A stretch of DNA of 64,000 bases from Pseudonocardia xinjiangensis (GTDB lineage: Bacteria > Actinomycetota > Actinomycetes > Mycobacteriales > Pseudonocardiaceae): positions 1 to 64,000 of the forward strand of contig NZ_JAAXKY010000012.1 in assembly GCF_012911925.1 (NCBI RefSeq), given 5' to 3'. The notes beneath the pieces are model-generated. The model did no database searches, was not told where the DNA came from, and saw nothing but the letters and a program-made list of their open reading frames with translations. Positions 45,391 to 54,237 of this stretch are shown here, piece after piece. The translations under genes were made by a program, and so were the position numbers. Position 1 is the stretch's first letter; the number at the start of each line of letters is the position of its first letter.

Positions 45391-45473
45391 CGAACGCCGC
45401 GGGCGCCGCTGACGTGGCCGTTCCGGGCCCCGCGCACCGGCGTGGCTGCCCGGCGAGAGACGATCGGGGCATC

Positions 45474-47999
45474 ATGACGCTCACCGACCGGCTCCCACCC
45501 ACACCTGATGACCCCGACGCGCTCGTCGAGGCGTTCACCGACTGGGCGTTCGAGGAGCAGGGTCTCTCGCTCTACCCGGCGCAGGAGGAGGCGCTGCTGG
45601 AGCTGGTCACCGGCAGCAACGTCATCCTCTCCACACCGACCGGGTCCGGGAAGTCGCTGGTGGCGGTGGGCGCGCACGCCGCGGCGCTGGCCCGGGGGCA
45701 GCGCACCTTCTACACGGCGCCGATCAAGGCGCTGGTCAGCGAGAAGTTCTTCGCGCTCATCGACGTGTTCGGGGCCGACAAGGTCGGGATGCTCACCGGG
45801 GACGCCGCGGTCAACGAGAAGGCCCCGATCATCTGCTGTACCGCGGAGATCCTGGCCAACATCGCGCTGCGCAGCGGCCGCGACGCCGACGTGGGATCCG
45901 TGGTGATGGACGAGTTCCACTTCTACGCCGACCCCGACCGCGGCTGGGCGTGGCAGGTGCCGCTGATCGAGCTCCCGCAGGCGCAGTTCCTGCTGATGAG
46001 CGCCACGCTGGGGGACGTCTCCTTCTTCGAGGAGGACCTGACCCGGCGCACCGGCAGGCCGACCGCGGTGATCACATCCGTGGAACGGCCGGTGCCGCTG
46101 CACTACCGCTACGTCTTCACCCCGCTGCACGAGACGATCAGCGAGCTGCTGCAGACCCACGAGGCGCCGGTCTACGCCGTGCACTTCACGCAGCAGTCGG
46201 CCGTGGAGCGGGCGCAGTCGCTGATGAGCGTGAACGTCACGTCCAAGGAGGACAAGCAGGCGATCGCCGACGTGATCGGCAACTTCCGTTTCACCTCGGG
46301 CTTCGGCAAGACCCTGTCGCGGCTGGTGCGCCACGGCATCGGCGTGCACCACGCCGGGATGCTCCCGCGCTACCGGCGCCTGGTGGAGACCCTCGCCCAG
46401 GCCGGGCTGCTGCGCGTCATCGCGGGCACCGACACCCTCGGCGTCGGGATCAACGTGCCGATCCGCACGGTACTGTTCACCGGCCTCGCCAAGTACGACG
46501 GGCAGCGGACCCGTCCGCTCAAGGCCCGTGAGTTCCACCAGATCGCCGGCCGCGCCGGGCGCGCGGGCTACGACACCGTGGGCACCGTCGTCGCCGAGGC
46601 ACCTGACCACGAGGTGGAGAACGCCCGGCTGCTCGCTCGGGCGGGCGATGACCTCAAGAAGCGCAAGCGGATCGTGCGCAAGCAACCCCCGGAGGGCTTC
46701 GTCGGCTGGTCGGAGACCAGCTTCGAGAAGCTGCAGAACGCCCAGCCCGAGCCGCTGACCAGCCACTTCAAGGTCACCCACGCGATGCTGCTGAACGTCA
46801 TCTCCCGGCCGGGTGACGCGTTCGCGGCCATGCGCCACCTGCTCGAGGACAACCACGAACCGCGGCCCCGGCAGCGCCGCCACATCCTGCGCGCCATCGC
46901 GATCTACCGGGCGCTGCGGGCGTCCGGGGTGGTGGAGGAGCTCCCGGAGCCCGACGCGGAAGGCCGGCGGGTGCGCCTCGTCGGCGACCTGCAGCTCGAC
47001 TTCGCCCTCAACCAGCCGCTGTCGCCCTTCGCGCTGGCCGCGATCGAGCTGCTGGACCGGGAGGCGCCGAGCTACCCCATGGACGTGCTCTCGGTGATCG
47101 AGGCGACGCTCGACGACCCGCGGGCCGTGCTCTACGCGCAGCAGAACAAGGCCCGCGGCGAGGCCGTCGCGGCGATGAAGGCCGACGGCATCGAGTACGA
47201 GGAGCGCATGGCGCTGCTCGAGGACGTCACGTACCCGAAGCCGCTCGACGAGCTGCTGCACGCCGCGCTGGAGACCTACCGGCGGGGCGCCCCGTGGGTG
47301 GAGGACGCCCGCCTGTCGCCCAAGTCGGTCGCCCGCGACATGTTCGAGCGGTCGATGACCTTCGTCGAGTACGTCTCGCACTACCAGCTCGCCCGCTCCG
47401 AGGGCCTGGTGCTGCGCTACCTCGCCGACGCCTACCGCGCCCTGCGTCAGACCGTGCCCGACGAGGCGAAGACCGAGGAGCTCACCGACGTCGAGGAGTG
47501 GCTCGGCGAGCTCGTCCGCCAGGTCGACTCCAGCCTGCTCGACGAGTGGGAGGCCCTCGCCGCCGGAGCGGGGACGGGCGAGGAGCCCGCTCCCCCGTCG
47601 CTCGACCAGGGCCCCGCCGGGGTCACCCGCAACGTCCGCGCCTTCCGCGTTCTCGTGCGCAACGCGCTGTTCCGCCGCGTCGAGCTGGCGGCGCTGCGGC
47701 GCTTCGACCTGCTCGGCGAGCTCGACGCCGAGTCCGGGTGGACCGCCGAGGCCTGGCGCGCGGCGCTGGAGCCCTACTTCGCCGAGCACACCGACATCGG
47801 CACCGGGCCCGACGCCCGCGGACCGGCCATGATCACCGTCACCGAGGAGCCCGAGCGCTGGCTCGTCCGGCAGGTGCTCGACGACCCGGCAGGCGACCGG
47901 GACTGGGCGATCACCGCCGAGGTCGACCTCGCGGCCTCCGACGAGGAGGGCTCCCCCGTCGTCTGGATCACCGCCGTGGAGCCGCTCGGCGGCCTCTGA
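45474..47999 (+). CDS. DEAD/DEAH-box helicase with DUF3516 domain
   Basis: 841 residues. Ski2-like helicase: Q-motif region LYPAQEEALLELVTG, Walker A STPTGSGKSLVAVGA, motif Ia TAPIKALVSEKFF, motif II VVMDEFHFYADPDRGW (DEFH variant), motif III LLMSATLG, motif VI QIAGRAGRAGYDTVG. The C-terminal 350 residues are DUF3516. Actinobacterial proteins of this type are annotated as RNA helicases; the substrate is unproven. The ATG is chosen in preference to an upstream in-frame extension to 45414 that enters the divergent promoter region. Confidence 0.92.
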   Translation: MTLTDRLPPTPDDPDALVEAFTDWAFEEQGLSLYPAQEEALLELVTGSNVILSTPTGSGKSLVAVGAHAAALARGQRTFYTAPIKALVSEKFFALIDVFGADKVGMLTGDAAVNEKAPIICCTAEILANIALRSGRDADVGSVVMDEFHFYADPDRGWAWQVPLIELPQAQFLLMSATLGDVSFFEEDLTRRTGRPTAVITSVERPVPLHYRYVFTPLHETISELLQTHEAPVYAVHFTQQSAVERAQSLMSVNVTSKEDKQAIADVIGNFRFTSGFGKTLSRLVRHGIGVHHAGMLPRYRRLVETLAQAGLLRVIAGTDTLGVGINVPIRTVLFTGLAKYDGQRTRPLKAREFHQIAGRAGRAGYDTVGTVVAEAPDHEVENARLLARAGDDLKKRKRIVRKQPPEGFVGWSETSFEKLQNAQPEPLTSHFKVTHAMLLNVISRPGDAFAAMRHLLEDNHEPRPRQRRHILRAIAIYRALRASGVVEELPEPDAEGRRVRLVGDLQLDFALNQPLSPFALAAIELLDREAPSYPMDVLSVIEATLDDPRAVLYAQQNKARGEAVAAMKADGIEYEERMALLEDVTYPKPLDELLHAALETYRRGAPWVEDARLSPKSVARDMFERSMTFVEYVSHYQLARSEGLVLRYLADAYRALRQTVPDEAKTEELTDVEEWLGELVRQVDSSLLDEWEALAAGAGTGEEPAPPSLDQGPAGVTRNVRAFRVLVRNALFRRVELAALRRFDLLGELDAESGWTAEAWRAALEPYFAEHTDIGTGPDARGPAMITVTEEPERWLVRQVLDDPAGDRDWAITAEVDLAASDEEGSPVVWITAVEPLGGL

Positions 48000-48015
48000 G
48001 CAGCTGGGTCGCCCG

Positions 48016-48037
48016 TCGTGGCGCTCCGGCGCCACGA
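48016..48037 (+). terminator. Hairpin terminator after the DUF3516 helicase
   Basis: Nine-base perfect arms TCGTGGCGC and GCGCCACGA closed by TCCG, a stable UNCG-class tetraloop in RNA. 16 bases after the helicase stop; no T-tract. Confidence 0.65.
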
Positions 48038-48051
48038 GGGTCAACCGATCA

Positions 48052-48080
48052 TTGCCGCTGTGCTGGCGTCATTGTATCAT
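48052..48080 (+). promoter_or_regulatory. Housekeeping-type promoter, probably leaderless
   Basis: TTGCCG, a 17-base spacer and TATCAT, good matches to the SigA consensus. The ATG at 48088 follows seven bases later, so the mRNA would start at or next to the start codon. The sequence also contains the direct repeat TCATTG at 48069 and 48077, a possible operator. Confidence 0.5.
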
Positions 48081-48087
48081 TGACAGT

Positions 48088-48468
48088 ATGAAGTACGAGG
48101 AAGCTCGCCTCTGGCTCGAACGGGCCGAACCCAGCGTCACGAGGGCCGCCCGCTCCCTCACCGAGGAGCTCGAGACCCTGAAACAGCGCAGTGCCGACGG
48201 ACCTCTCACCCGCGACGCGGCAGCCGCCTGGTACGCGATCGTGCACGAGATGCACCGGGTGGCCGACCGGTACGAGCGCGATCTCATCCGCAAGCTCCGC
48301 CAGGACGGTCTGACCTGGGCCCAGGTGGCCGAAGCCGTGCAGGCGCAGCTCGGCAGCCGGCAGGCCGCGCAGGCCAAGTGGAAGCGGCTGGTCGACCCCG
48401 GCAGGCGCATCACCACCGGCAACATGCAGCGCGGCGGGCGTCGCAAGCAGAGCGACCCGCAGGCCTGA
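48088..48468 (+). CDS. Small protein of unknown function with HTH-like segment
   Basis: 126 residues, family not recognised. Mostly helical and charged (KYEEARLWLERAEPSVTRAA, MHRVADRYERDLIRKLRQDG). The segment GLTWAQVAEAVQAQLGSRQA resembles a helix-turn-helix, and the tail GRRITTGNMQRGGRRKQSD is strongly basic, so DNA binding is plausible. Preceded by a clear SigA-type promoter in unusually AT-rich DNA, giving a leaderless start. An in-frame extension to 48052 exists but lies within the promoter. Confidence 0.65.
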   Translation: MKYEEARLWLERAEPSVTRAARSLTEELETLKQRSADGPLTRDAAAAWYAIVHEMHRVADRYERDLIRKLRQDGLTWAQVAEAVQAQLGSRQAAQAKWKRLVDPGRRITTGNMQRGGRRKQSDPQA

Positions 48469-48519
48469 GCGTCGGCGCCCGATGGCCGGCTCCCCTCCCC
48501 CGGCGCGGCGGGGACGTCG

Positions 48520-49275
48520 TCAGAGCCGGCGGAGCCCGGCGAGCACGCGCTCCATCAGCGCAAGATCCGGGCCGGCCACGCCGACCGTGCGGTGCACCGC
48601 CACAGCGCCGTTCGCCACCAGGTCGCCCAGGATCACCTTGGCCACGCCGAGCGGGATGCCGAGCAGCGCCGCCACCTCGGCGACGGAACGAGGCTCCTGG
48701 CAGAGCGAGATGACGGCCTCGTGCTCGGCCGCGGCGGGCCCGCTGGTGGCCATGGGCACGGCCGAGACCAGCGTCTCGATGGACAGTTCGTACTGGGACC
48801 GTGTGCGACCGCGCGTCAGGACGTAGGGTCGGACGAACGACGTGGGGCCCTCGACCGCCGCTCCTGACTCCGCCCCGTAGCCGGACGCGAGGTAGTCCCC
48901 GCCCGACTGGTAGGGGTACGCGGATGCGGGGTCAGCGCCTGCCGGGTCAGAACCGGCCGATGGACCGTTGATCGGTCCCTCCTCGAGGTCAGGGGGGTCA
49001 GTTTGGGCGCTCCGGCTGTGATCGCGGGGGGCTCCCCCGAACCGCGCCCCGGTGAGCCCCACGGGCGAGGAACGATACACGACGAATCCGTCATCCGGTG
49101 CGTGGTCGGGCTTTCCCTCCGCCTCGGCCTCGGGAACGGCCGCGAGCGCCTCGGTGTTCAACTCGGAGGTCGGTTGCCCACCGGGACCGCGCCGCTTCGA
49201 CTTCCGCCGCCGGGAGCCACCGCCGAACCGCGCTCCGGTGCGCCCGACCGTGGGCTCCGCATCGTCGGGGTCCAC
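48520..49275 (-). CDS. DUF742 protein, not in a conservon
   Basis: 251 residues. The C-terminal 115 residues are a DUF742 domain (FVRPYVLTRGRTRSQYELSI, AVISLCQEPRSVAEVAALLG, IPLGVAKVILGDLVANG), a winged-helix-like module normally encoded with a sensor kinase, a roadblock protein and a small GTPase. None of these is adjacent. The N-terminal 130 residues are low complexity and contain TGARFGG twice (about residues 13 and 75). GTG start with AAGGAGG eight bases upstream. Confidence 0.88.
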   Translation of the reverse strand: MDPDDAEPTVGRTGARFGGGSRRRKSKRRGPGGQPTSELNTEALAAVPEAEAEGKPDHAPDDGFVVYRSSPVGLTGARFGGAPRDHSRSAQTDPPDLEEGPINGPSAGSDPAGADPASAYPYQSGGDYLASGYGAESGAAVEGPTSFVRPYVLTRGRTRSQYELSIETLVSAVPMATSGPAAAEHEAVISLCQEPRSVAEVAALLGIPLGVAKVILGDLVANGAVAVHRTVGVAGPDLALMERVLAGLRRL

Positions 49276-49673
49276 CTGCAGGGCCTCCTTCCGGACGTCC
49301 GTAGCCAGTGCCGGCGACCGGAAGCGCCGCCGGGCCCTCGCGCGCCAGCACCAGACCCTGGCGACTCTGCGTTACGAGTACGTTACCCAACCGTTGCGCC
49401 GCCATCACGATTGGTCCGTTTTGCTCCGCTTGGGTGCGCCGTCCGGTCCATCGTCCGGCCGCCGATCGCGCCAGACTGCCGAGCCGTACGGGGGCAGCTG
49501 ACGACACGTCCGGGCCGCGGCGGCGCGCGCCGCCCGCTCCGCGGGCAGGCGGTCTGCCATGCTGCGCCGGTGGCGGCTGTGACACGGGCGCCGGGACGGC
49601 GCCGCAACCGCGCCACCCCGGCCATAACGGGGACGGCGGCGACCGGGACATCAGCAACCGGGCCGGCAGCGAC
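49276..49673. other. Intergenic region between the DUF742 and NUDIX genes
   Basis: About 400 bases between divergent genes. A segment of lower GC around 49370-49430 (TTACGAGTACGTTACCCAAC) probably holds promoters. No convincing coding frame, hairpin or known regulatory element was seen. Confidence 0.5.
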
Positions 49674-50162
49674 ATGACCGTGCTGAGCGCCGGGCTGCTC
49701 CTGTTCCGGCCGGGTGCCGCCGGTGAGGTCGAGGTACTGCTCGGACACATGGGCGGGCCGTACTGGGCCCGCAAGGACGACGCCGCATGGTCGGTCCCGA
49801 AGGGCGAGCACGACCCCGGCGAGGACGCGCAGGCAGCGGCCGAGCGCGAGTTCACCGAGGAGCTCGGTTCCCCGCCTCCGCCCGGCCCGGTGCTGGAGCT
49901 GGGCACCGTCCGGCAACGGACCGGGAAGCTGATCACCGTCTTCGCCCGGGAGGGCGACTTCGACGCCGACCACATCACGCCCGGCGTCTTCGAGCTCGAA
50001 TGGCCGCCACGGTCGGGCACCGTGCGGGAGTTCCCGGAGATCGACCGCGCGGCGTGGTTCGACACCGGCACGGCACGGCGCAAGCTCGTGACGGCCCAGG
50101 CGGAGTTCGTCGACCGGCTGCTCGGTGCGCTCTCCCGCGCCCCGGGTACGGCACCGTCGTGA
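49674..50162 (+). CDS. NUDIX hydrolase
   Basis: 162 residues. The Nudix box is complete: GEHDPGEDAQAAAEREFTEE followed by LGS, with the catalytic glutamates in REFTEEL. The N terminus VLSAGLLLFRPGAAGEVEVL and PYWARKDDAAWSVPKGEH are typical of the group that hydrolyses nucleoside diphosphate-linked substrates. Substrate unknown. The stop overlaps the GTG of the next gene by four bases. Confidence 0.92.
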   Translation: MTVLSAGLLLFRPGAAGEVEVLLGHMGGPYWARKDDAAWSVPKGEHDPGEDAQAAAEREFTEELGSPPPPGPVLELGTVRQRTGKLITVFAREGDFDADHITPGVFELEWPPRSGTVREFPEIDRAAWFDTGTARRKLVTAQAEFVDRLLGALSRAPGTAPS

Positions 50163-51115
50163 GCTCGAGCTGGACCGGCCTCGCCCGCGGAGCGGTCGCC
50201 GGCGCCGCCGGCACGACAGCGCGGGGCACGACCACGTACCTCGGTGGGGCCGTGCGCGGGCGGGCGGCCGGGCCGGAGACGCTCCGCAACCCCTGGGAGC
50301 GGACCGGCAGGCTCTCCGCGCCGGGTCCGCTGGCCGCCACCGCCACGGGGGTGGCGATCGGCAGCGCGGCGGGCGTGCTGCGCGCTGCCGGGCTGCGACT
50401 GCCGACCGTGATCGGAGGCCCCCTGCTGGGGCTGGCGGCGATGGCGGCCGCCGGCGGGCCGCTCACCGCATGGCGCATCAGCGACCCCCGCACCTGGAGC
50501 ACTACCGACTGGGTCGCCGACGTCGTCCCGCACCTCGTCTACGGGGTCGCCACGCACGCCACCCTCGTCGCCGTCTCCCGCGTGGCCGAGAGCCGTGAGC
50601 CGGTACCCCCCGGCAGCCCGGCGACGCTCCTGCGGGCCGCCGCGCTGGGCGCGGCCACCGGGTCCCGCAGCACCGCAGGGGTCACCGCGATCGCCCTCAC
50701 CTCCGGCCGCGACGACCCCGGTGCCGTCGCGGCGCGGCTGGGCAGCCGCGCCGGCACGGTGATCTCCGCGCTGGCCGCCGCAGGCGAGCTCGTGGCCGAC
50801 AAGCTGCCGGCCACCCCGAGCCGGCTCGCTCTGCCGGGACTGCTGCCCCGGGCCGTGCTGGGTGCCACCTCTGCGGCGGCGATGGCCCGCCGCAACCAGT
50901 ACGACACGACACTGCCCGCGCTGGTCGGCCTGGCCTCCGCCGGCGCCGCCGCCGCGCTGGGGGTGCGCCTGCGCGCCGCCGCGGCGCGCCGTTTCGGTTC
51001 GGACAAGCCCGGGGCGTTCGCCGAGGACGCGATCGCCACACTGCTCGGCTGGCTCGGTGCCCGCCGCGCCGGGCGCCGGGCTGCGCTGATCACCGCCGAA
51101 CCGCTGGCCCGCTGA
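50159..51115 (+). CDS. Ala/Gly-rich membrane protein with DUF4126-like part
   Basis: 318 residues, several hydrophobic segments rich in Ala and Gly (LAATATGVAIGSAAGVLRAA, VIGGPLLGLAAMAAAGG, LVGLASAGAAAALGVRLRAA). The segment AAAGELVADKLPATPSRLAL resembles DUF4126 membrane proteins. ARGTTTYLGGAVRGRAAG and NPWERTG near the N terminus are seen in related uncharacterised actinobacterial proteins. Function unknown. Coupled to the NUDIX gene by overlap. Confidence 0.75.
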   Translation: MSSSWTGLARGAVAGAAGTTARGTTTYLGGAVRGRAAGPETLRNPWERTGRLSAPGPLAATATGVAIGSAAGVLRAAGLRLPTVIGGPLLGLAAMAAAGGPLTAWRISDPRTWSTTDWVADVVPHLVYGVATHATLVAVSRVAESREPVPPGSPATLLRAAALGAATGSRSTAGVTAIALTSGRDDPGAVAARLGSRAGTVISALAAAGELVADKLPATPSRLALPGLLPRAVLGATSAAAMARRNQYDTTLPALVGLASAGAAAALGVRLRAAAARRFGSDKPGAFAEDAIATLLGWLGARRAGRRAALITAEPLAR

Positions 51116-51964
51116 CCCGCCCCGCCGCCACCCGGCCGGCGGCATGCCTCGATGCGGTTCCACTGACGCGGCGTGTTCACAGTTGCGACCGGCGACCCGA
51201 ATTGCCTAAAGCCGATCTTTTACTTTGCACTTTGTGAATCTTTACCGGCAACCGTATGAACGGCCACCCAGCCTACCCTTGTCCACCAATCGCCGCCTAC
51301 TCTCCGCCAACCAGCGGCACGGCAAATGGTGGTCGACCGCCGGACCGCTCGACGGGGGATCATGAAATCCGCCACGCTGAAATGACAACCTTGCACGTCG
51401 GTGAAGCAAGCGTACGATGAGAAGGCGTCATCAGGGCGGCCACCGAGGTTCTGTCCTACACTGGCGATGCGCCCTCCGCTCCGGGTTTAAGCCGAATAGA
51501 CCGGGCCGGATGTCAACTCGGGAAGATCACGACGCCGTTCGTCGGCGGGGAGCAATACAGGTTTCGATTGATCATGATGTCAATCTGGACATTTGTGATT
51601 GCGTGCCGAACGCCGGACGAGACGGGGCAGGCGGCGCGTGATCATCCTGCCTAGCTGCGGCGACAGCCGTCGACGCGGTCTCGTTTGAGCGGTTTGCGCC
51701 CGGTACGAACCGGACGCCCAGACGAAGGGGATGGTCTGCGGTCGCCACCGGTGATCGATGACGAGCACACCCATCCGGGAGAGAAAATGCACGAAACGAT
51801 CTCGGTCGCCGGCGGGGGCCGGCAACGAGATCATCGACACACTCGATTCTTTGCGCGCCTGCCGAGCTTCCGGCCGCGGGCGCTACGGGTGATGTTGCAA
51901 GCAGTGTGAAACGACCATACGTGAGCGCGGAGATCCGATCGAGAACCTGCGCGAGGGGCCAGTG
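51116..51964. other. Lower-GC non-coding region before the five-gene operon
   Basis: About 850 bases without a credible gene; short open frames have no homology that I recognise. GC is clearly lower than in its surroundings near 51190-51260 and 51480-51600. It contains a candidate promoter at 51232-51260, an operator-like inverted repeat GATTGA-N8-TCAATC at 51566-51585, and a hairpin with GATCTCG arms at 51798-51832. It may be an integration scar, a long regulated leader or an unannotated RNA. Confidence 0.55.
51232..51260 (+). promoter_or_regulatory. Candidate SigA-type promoter upstream of the five-gene operon
   Basis: TTGTGA, a 17-base spacer and TATGAA. If used for the operon it would give a leader of about 700 bases. 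Low confidence because the region is AT-richer and chance matches are more likely. Confidence 0.3.
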
Positions 51965-52981
51965 ATGCAACAGTTTGTGGATGCCAAGTGGAGCTATGTC
52001 ACCCGCGGGGTGATTGATCGCGGAACGGTCACGCTGGGGAGTCTTGACCGGGAACCGCGGTTGGGTGATCTCGTCGGAGCCAGGGTCGTGAGCGTGGGGG
52101 CCCACGACCATCTGGAGGACACGCACGGCCGGCAGGTCCGGCTGTATCCGGGGGACGTCGTCGCGGGTGCGTTCGGTAATCGGTACGCCACCGACTACTA
52201 CGAGGGGTACCTGCCGACGGGGACCGTGGCGCACATGTTGACCGCGGGAGGCGTGGTCGGGCAGGTGGCCTCGGCGCACGCGCGGCGGGCGGAGCCCACC
52301 GTGCTGGAGGTGCTGGGGTTGCTGGCCGACCCGGCCGGCCGGCCGTTGTCGCTGGACGGATACGCGATGCCGGCGCCGGCGCCGGGCCGGCCCGAGTTGG
52401 GCACCTACGTGGTGGTCGGCTCGTCGATGGGGGCGGGCAAGACCACGACGGCATCGGCGCTGGTGCGCGGATGGTCGAGCGCCGGGTTACGCGTCGGGGC
52501 GGGCAAGGTCACCGGGTCCGGGAGCGGGAAGGACCGGTGGATGTACCAGGACGCGGGGGCGTCCGAGATCGTGGACTTCCTGGACTTCGGGATGCCCTCG
52601 ACGTTCGGCTACCCGCCGCAGCGGTTGCACGCCACCATGGTCGGGATCCGCGACGCGCTGGTCGAGCGCGGCGCGTCGGTGGTGGTGCTTGAGATCGCCG
52701 ACGGCCTGCTGCAGGAGGAGACCCGGGGACTGGCCGCCGGTCTGGCGGGATTCGCCGACGGGGTCGTGCTCGCGGTGGCCGATGCGCTCAGTGCCGTGGC
52801 CGGCGTCGGGATCATGGCGGATCTGGGCACGCCGGTGCGGGCGGTGAGCGGGCTGTTGACCGCGAGCCCGCTGGCGTCCCGGGAAGCCGAGGCGGCGACC
52901 GGGCTTCCGGTGCTGTCGCCCGCCGAGCTGATCGCCGGTGGTGCGCTCGAACTGCTGAGCGGCGTGGCGGTTCCCGCGTGA
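51965..52981 (+). CDS. P-loop NTPase, possibly DUF1611-like
   Basis: 338 residues. An N-terminal beta-rich part (LGDLVGARVVSVGAHDHLED, RLYPGDVVAGAFGNRYATDY) precedes a P-loop domain with Walker A GSSMGAGKTTTASALVRGW (Lys159). KVTGSGSGKDRWMYQDAGAS and EIVDFLDFGMPSTFGYPPQR follow, then VVVLEIADGLLQEET as likely Walker B region. The order recalls DUF1611/MobB-type nucleotide-binding proteins, but family assignment is not certain. It may hydrolyse ATP or GTP for a ligase or transport step. GTG at 51962 is an alternative start. First gene of the operon; ATGA-type overlap with the next. Confidence 0.7.
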   Translation: MQQFVDAKWSYVTRGVIDRGTVTLGSLDREPRLGDLVGARVVSVGAHDHLEDTHGRQVRLYPGDVVAGAFGNRYATDYYEGYLPTGTVAHMLTAGGVVGQVASAHARRAEPTVLEVLGLLADPAGRPLSLDGYAMPAPAPGRPELGTYVVVGSSMGAGKTTTASALVRGWSSAGLRVGAGKVTGSGSGKDRWMYQDAGASEIVDFLDFGMPSTFGYPPQRLHATMVGIRDALVERGASVVVLEIADGLLQEETRGLAAGLAGFADGVVLAVADALSAVAGVGIMADLGTPVRAVSGLLTASPLASREAEAATGLPVLSPAELIAGGALELLSGVAVPA

Positions 52982-54138
52982 CCCGCGCCACTGTCTACCT
53001 CCCCGACCCGCCCGGCTGGTCAACCGGGCCGGGCCGGCTCGGGGAGGTCGAACTGGACGTCCTCGAGGTCGGGCCGGCGCACGTGGTACTGCCCGAGGTG
53101 ACGGTCCGCGACGAGCGGGGCGGGGCACTGTTCACCGGCGAGGGGCTGGTCTTCGACCCCTCCGCCGGCGGTGGTCCCGTTGCCGGCGCGGCGGCCGACC
53201 GGGCAGCACGGGCGTTCGGGGTGGTCAACGCGGCGTTCCACGCCCAGCGGGCGCTGCGCTACGTCAGCGGGCTGCTGGGGCATCCCCTGCCGCGGCTACT
53301 GGTCCGCATCGGGATCCACGAGCAGACGCGCCGATGGCGCGGCGGGCACTACCGGCTGCCCGGGCAGGGGCTGGGAGCCGACCCGGACGCGGCCAGCCCG
53401 GACGGCGAGGTGCATCTGAGCGGTGGCGCCGGGTTCGTCGTCACCCCCGGCACCGCGCCGTACTTCTGCGCGCCGGCACACAACGCGGCCATCATCTGTC
53501 ACGAGGTCGGCCACCACGTGTGCCGCCACACCGCGGACTTCCGGCTCAACCGGCTGCGGCCGCCAGGGCAGCAGACGAACAAGAAGACCGCACTGGACGA
53601 AGGCACCTCCGATGTGATCACGGCGATGCTGCTGGGCACCCCCGACATCTACGGCTGGCACCGCCACGCCGTGCCGGAGACCGAGCAACGGCGCCGCAAG
53701 CTCGATCCCCGCTGGACGATGGCCCACTTCCAGGGTGGCCCGCACAGCGATCCCCACGCCGACGGCACCGTCTGGGCGTCCGCGTGCTGGAGCGCACGCA
53801 GGCGCGTCATCGACGCAGGCGCCGACCCCGCACGCTTCGACACCTTGCTGCTCCGCGGGCTGGAACTGGCCGGACGGCACAATCCCGCGGGCTTCATCGG
53901 CGATGCCCTCCGCGAACGGCGGCACTTCTCCCGGCTGATGGCCGCGATGGCCGAAGCCGACCCCGCACTCGCCCCCGACGTGCTGGCCGCCATGGCCGGG
54001 CACGGGATCCACCTCGGTATCAGCAACAACGACCTCTCCCTGGCCGCCCGAGCGCGCCTGAGCCGACAGGAGCCACCAAGCACCTCGCCGACGCCCCGGA
54101 GTCCGGCGATCGCCTACTCGACCTCTCCTTCTCGATGA
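52978..54138 (+). CDS. HExxH zinc metalloprotease-like protein
   Basis: 386 residues. The zinc site is IICHEVGHHVCRH (His175, Glu176, His179), and a third ligand is likely Glu208 in ALDEGTSDVITAMLLG, 29 residues on, as in gluzincins of the thermolysin/fungalysin type. The N-terminal 100 residues have no recognised domain. No signal peptide is visible, so it should act in the cytoplasm, unlike secreted relatives. It starts inside the P-loop gene (GTGA overlap). In this context it may process a peptide precursor; that is inference. Confidence 0.78.
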   Translation: MTRATVYLPDPPGWSTGPGRLGEVELDVLEVGPAHVVLPEVTVRDERGGALFTGEGLVFDPSAGGGPVAGAAADRAARAFGVVNAAFHAQRALRYVSGLLGHPLPRLLVRIGIHEQTRRWRGGHYRLPGQGLGADPDAASPDGEVHLSGGAGFVVTPGTAPYFCAPAHNAAIICHEVGHHVCRHTADFRLNRLRPPGQQTNKKTALDEGTSDVITAMLLGTPDIYGWHRHAVPETEQRRRKLDPRWTMAHFQGGPHSDPHADGTVWASACWSARRRVIDAGADPARFDTLLLRGLELAGRHNPAGFIGDALRERRHFSRLMAAMAEADPALAPDVLAAMAGHGIHLGISNNDLSLAARARLSRQEPPSTSPTPRSPAIAYSTSPSR

Positions 54139-54237
54139 GACCAGCCCGTCGGCACAGCAGGCGGGAATCGAAACGAATGTGAGCCGATCCGGCAGATGAC
54201 CGTGGCTGCCGGACTCGAGGGTTCGGAGGTATCGCAG

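Noticed and set aside
48069-48084. Direct TCATTG repeats as a CRISPR-like or iteron array
   Set aside because: Only two short units; at most an operator.
51417-51641. 74-codon frame in the non-coding gap
   Set aside because: Composition and lack of any recognised motif or ribosome-binding site; probably chance.
51906-51965. 19-codon GTG ORF whose stop overlaps the P-loop gene start
   Set aside because: No ribosome-binding site and a GTG start; coupling by TGATG overlap is suggestive but easily due to chance.
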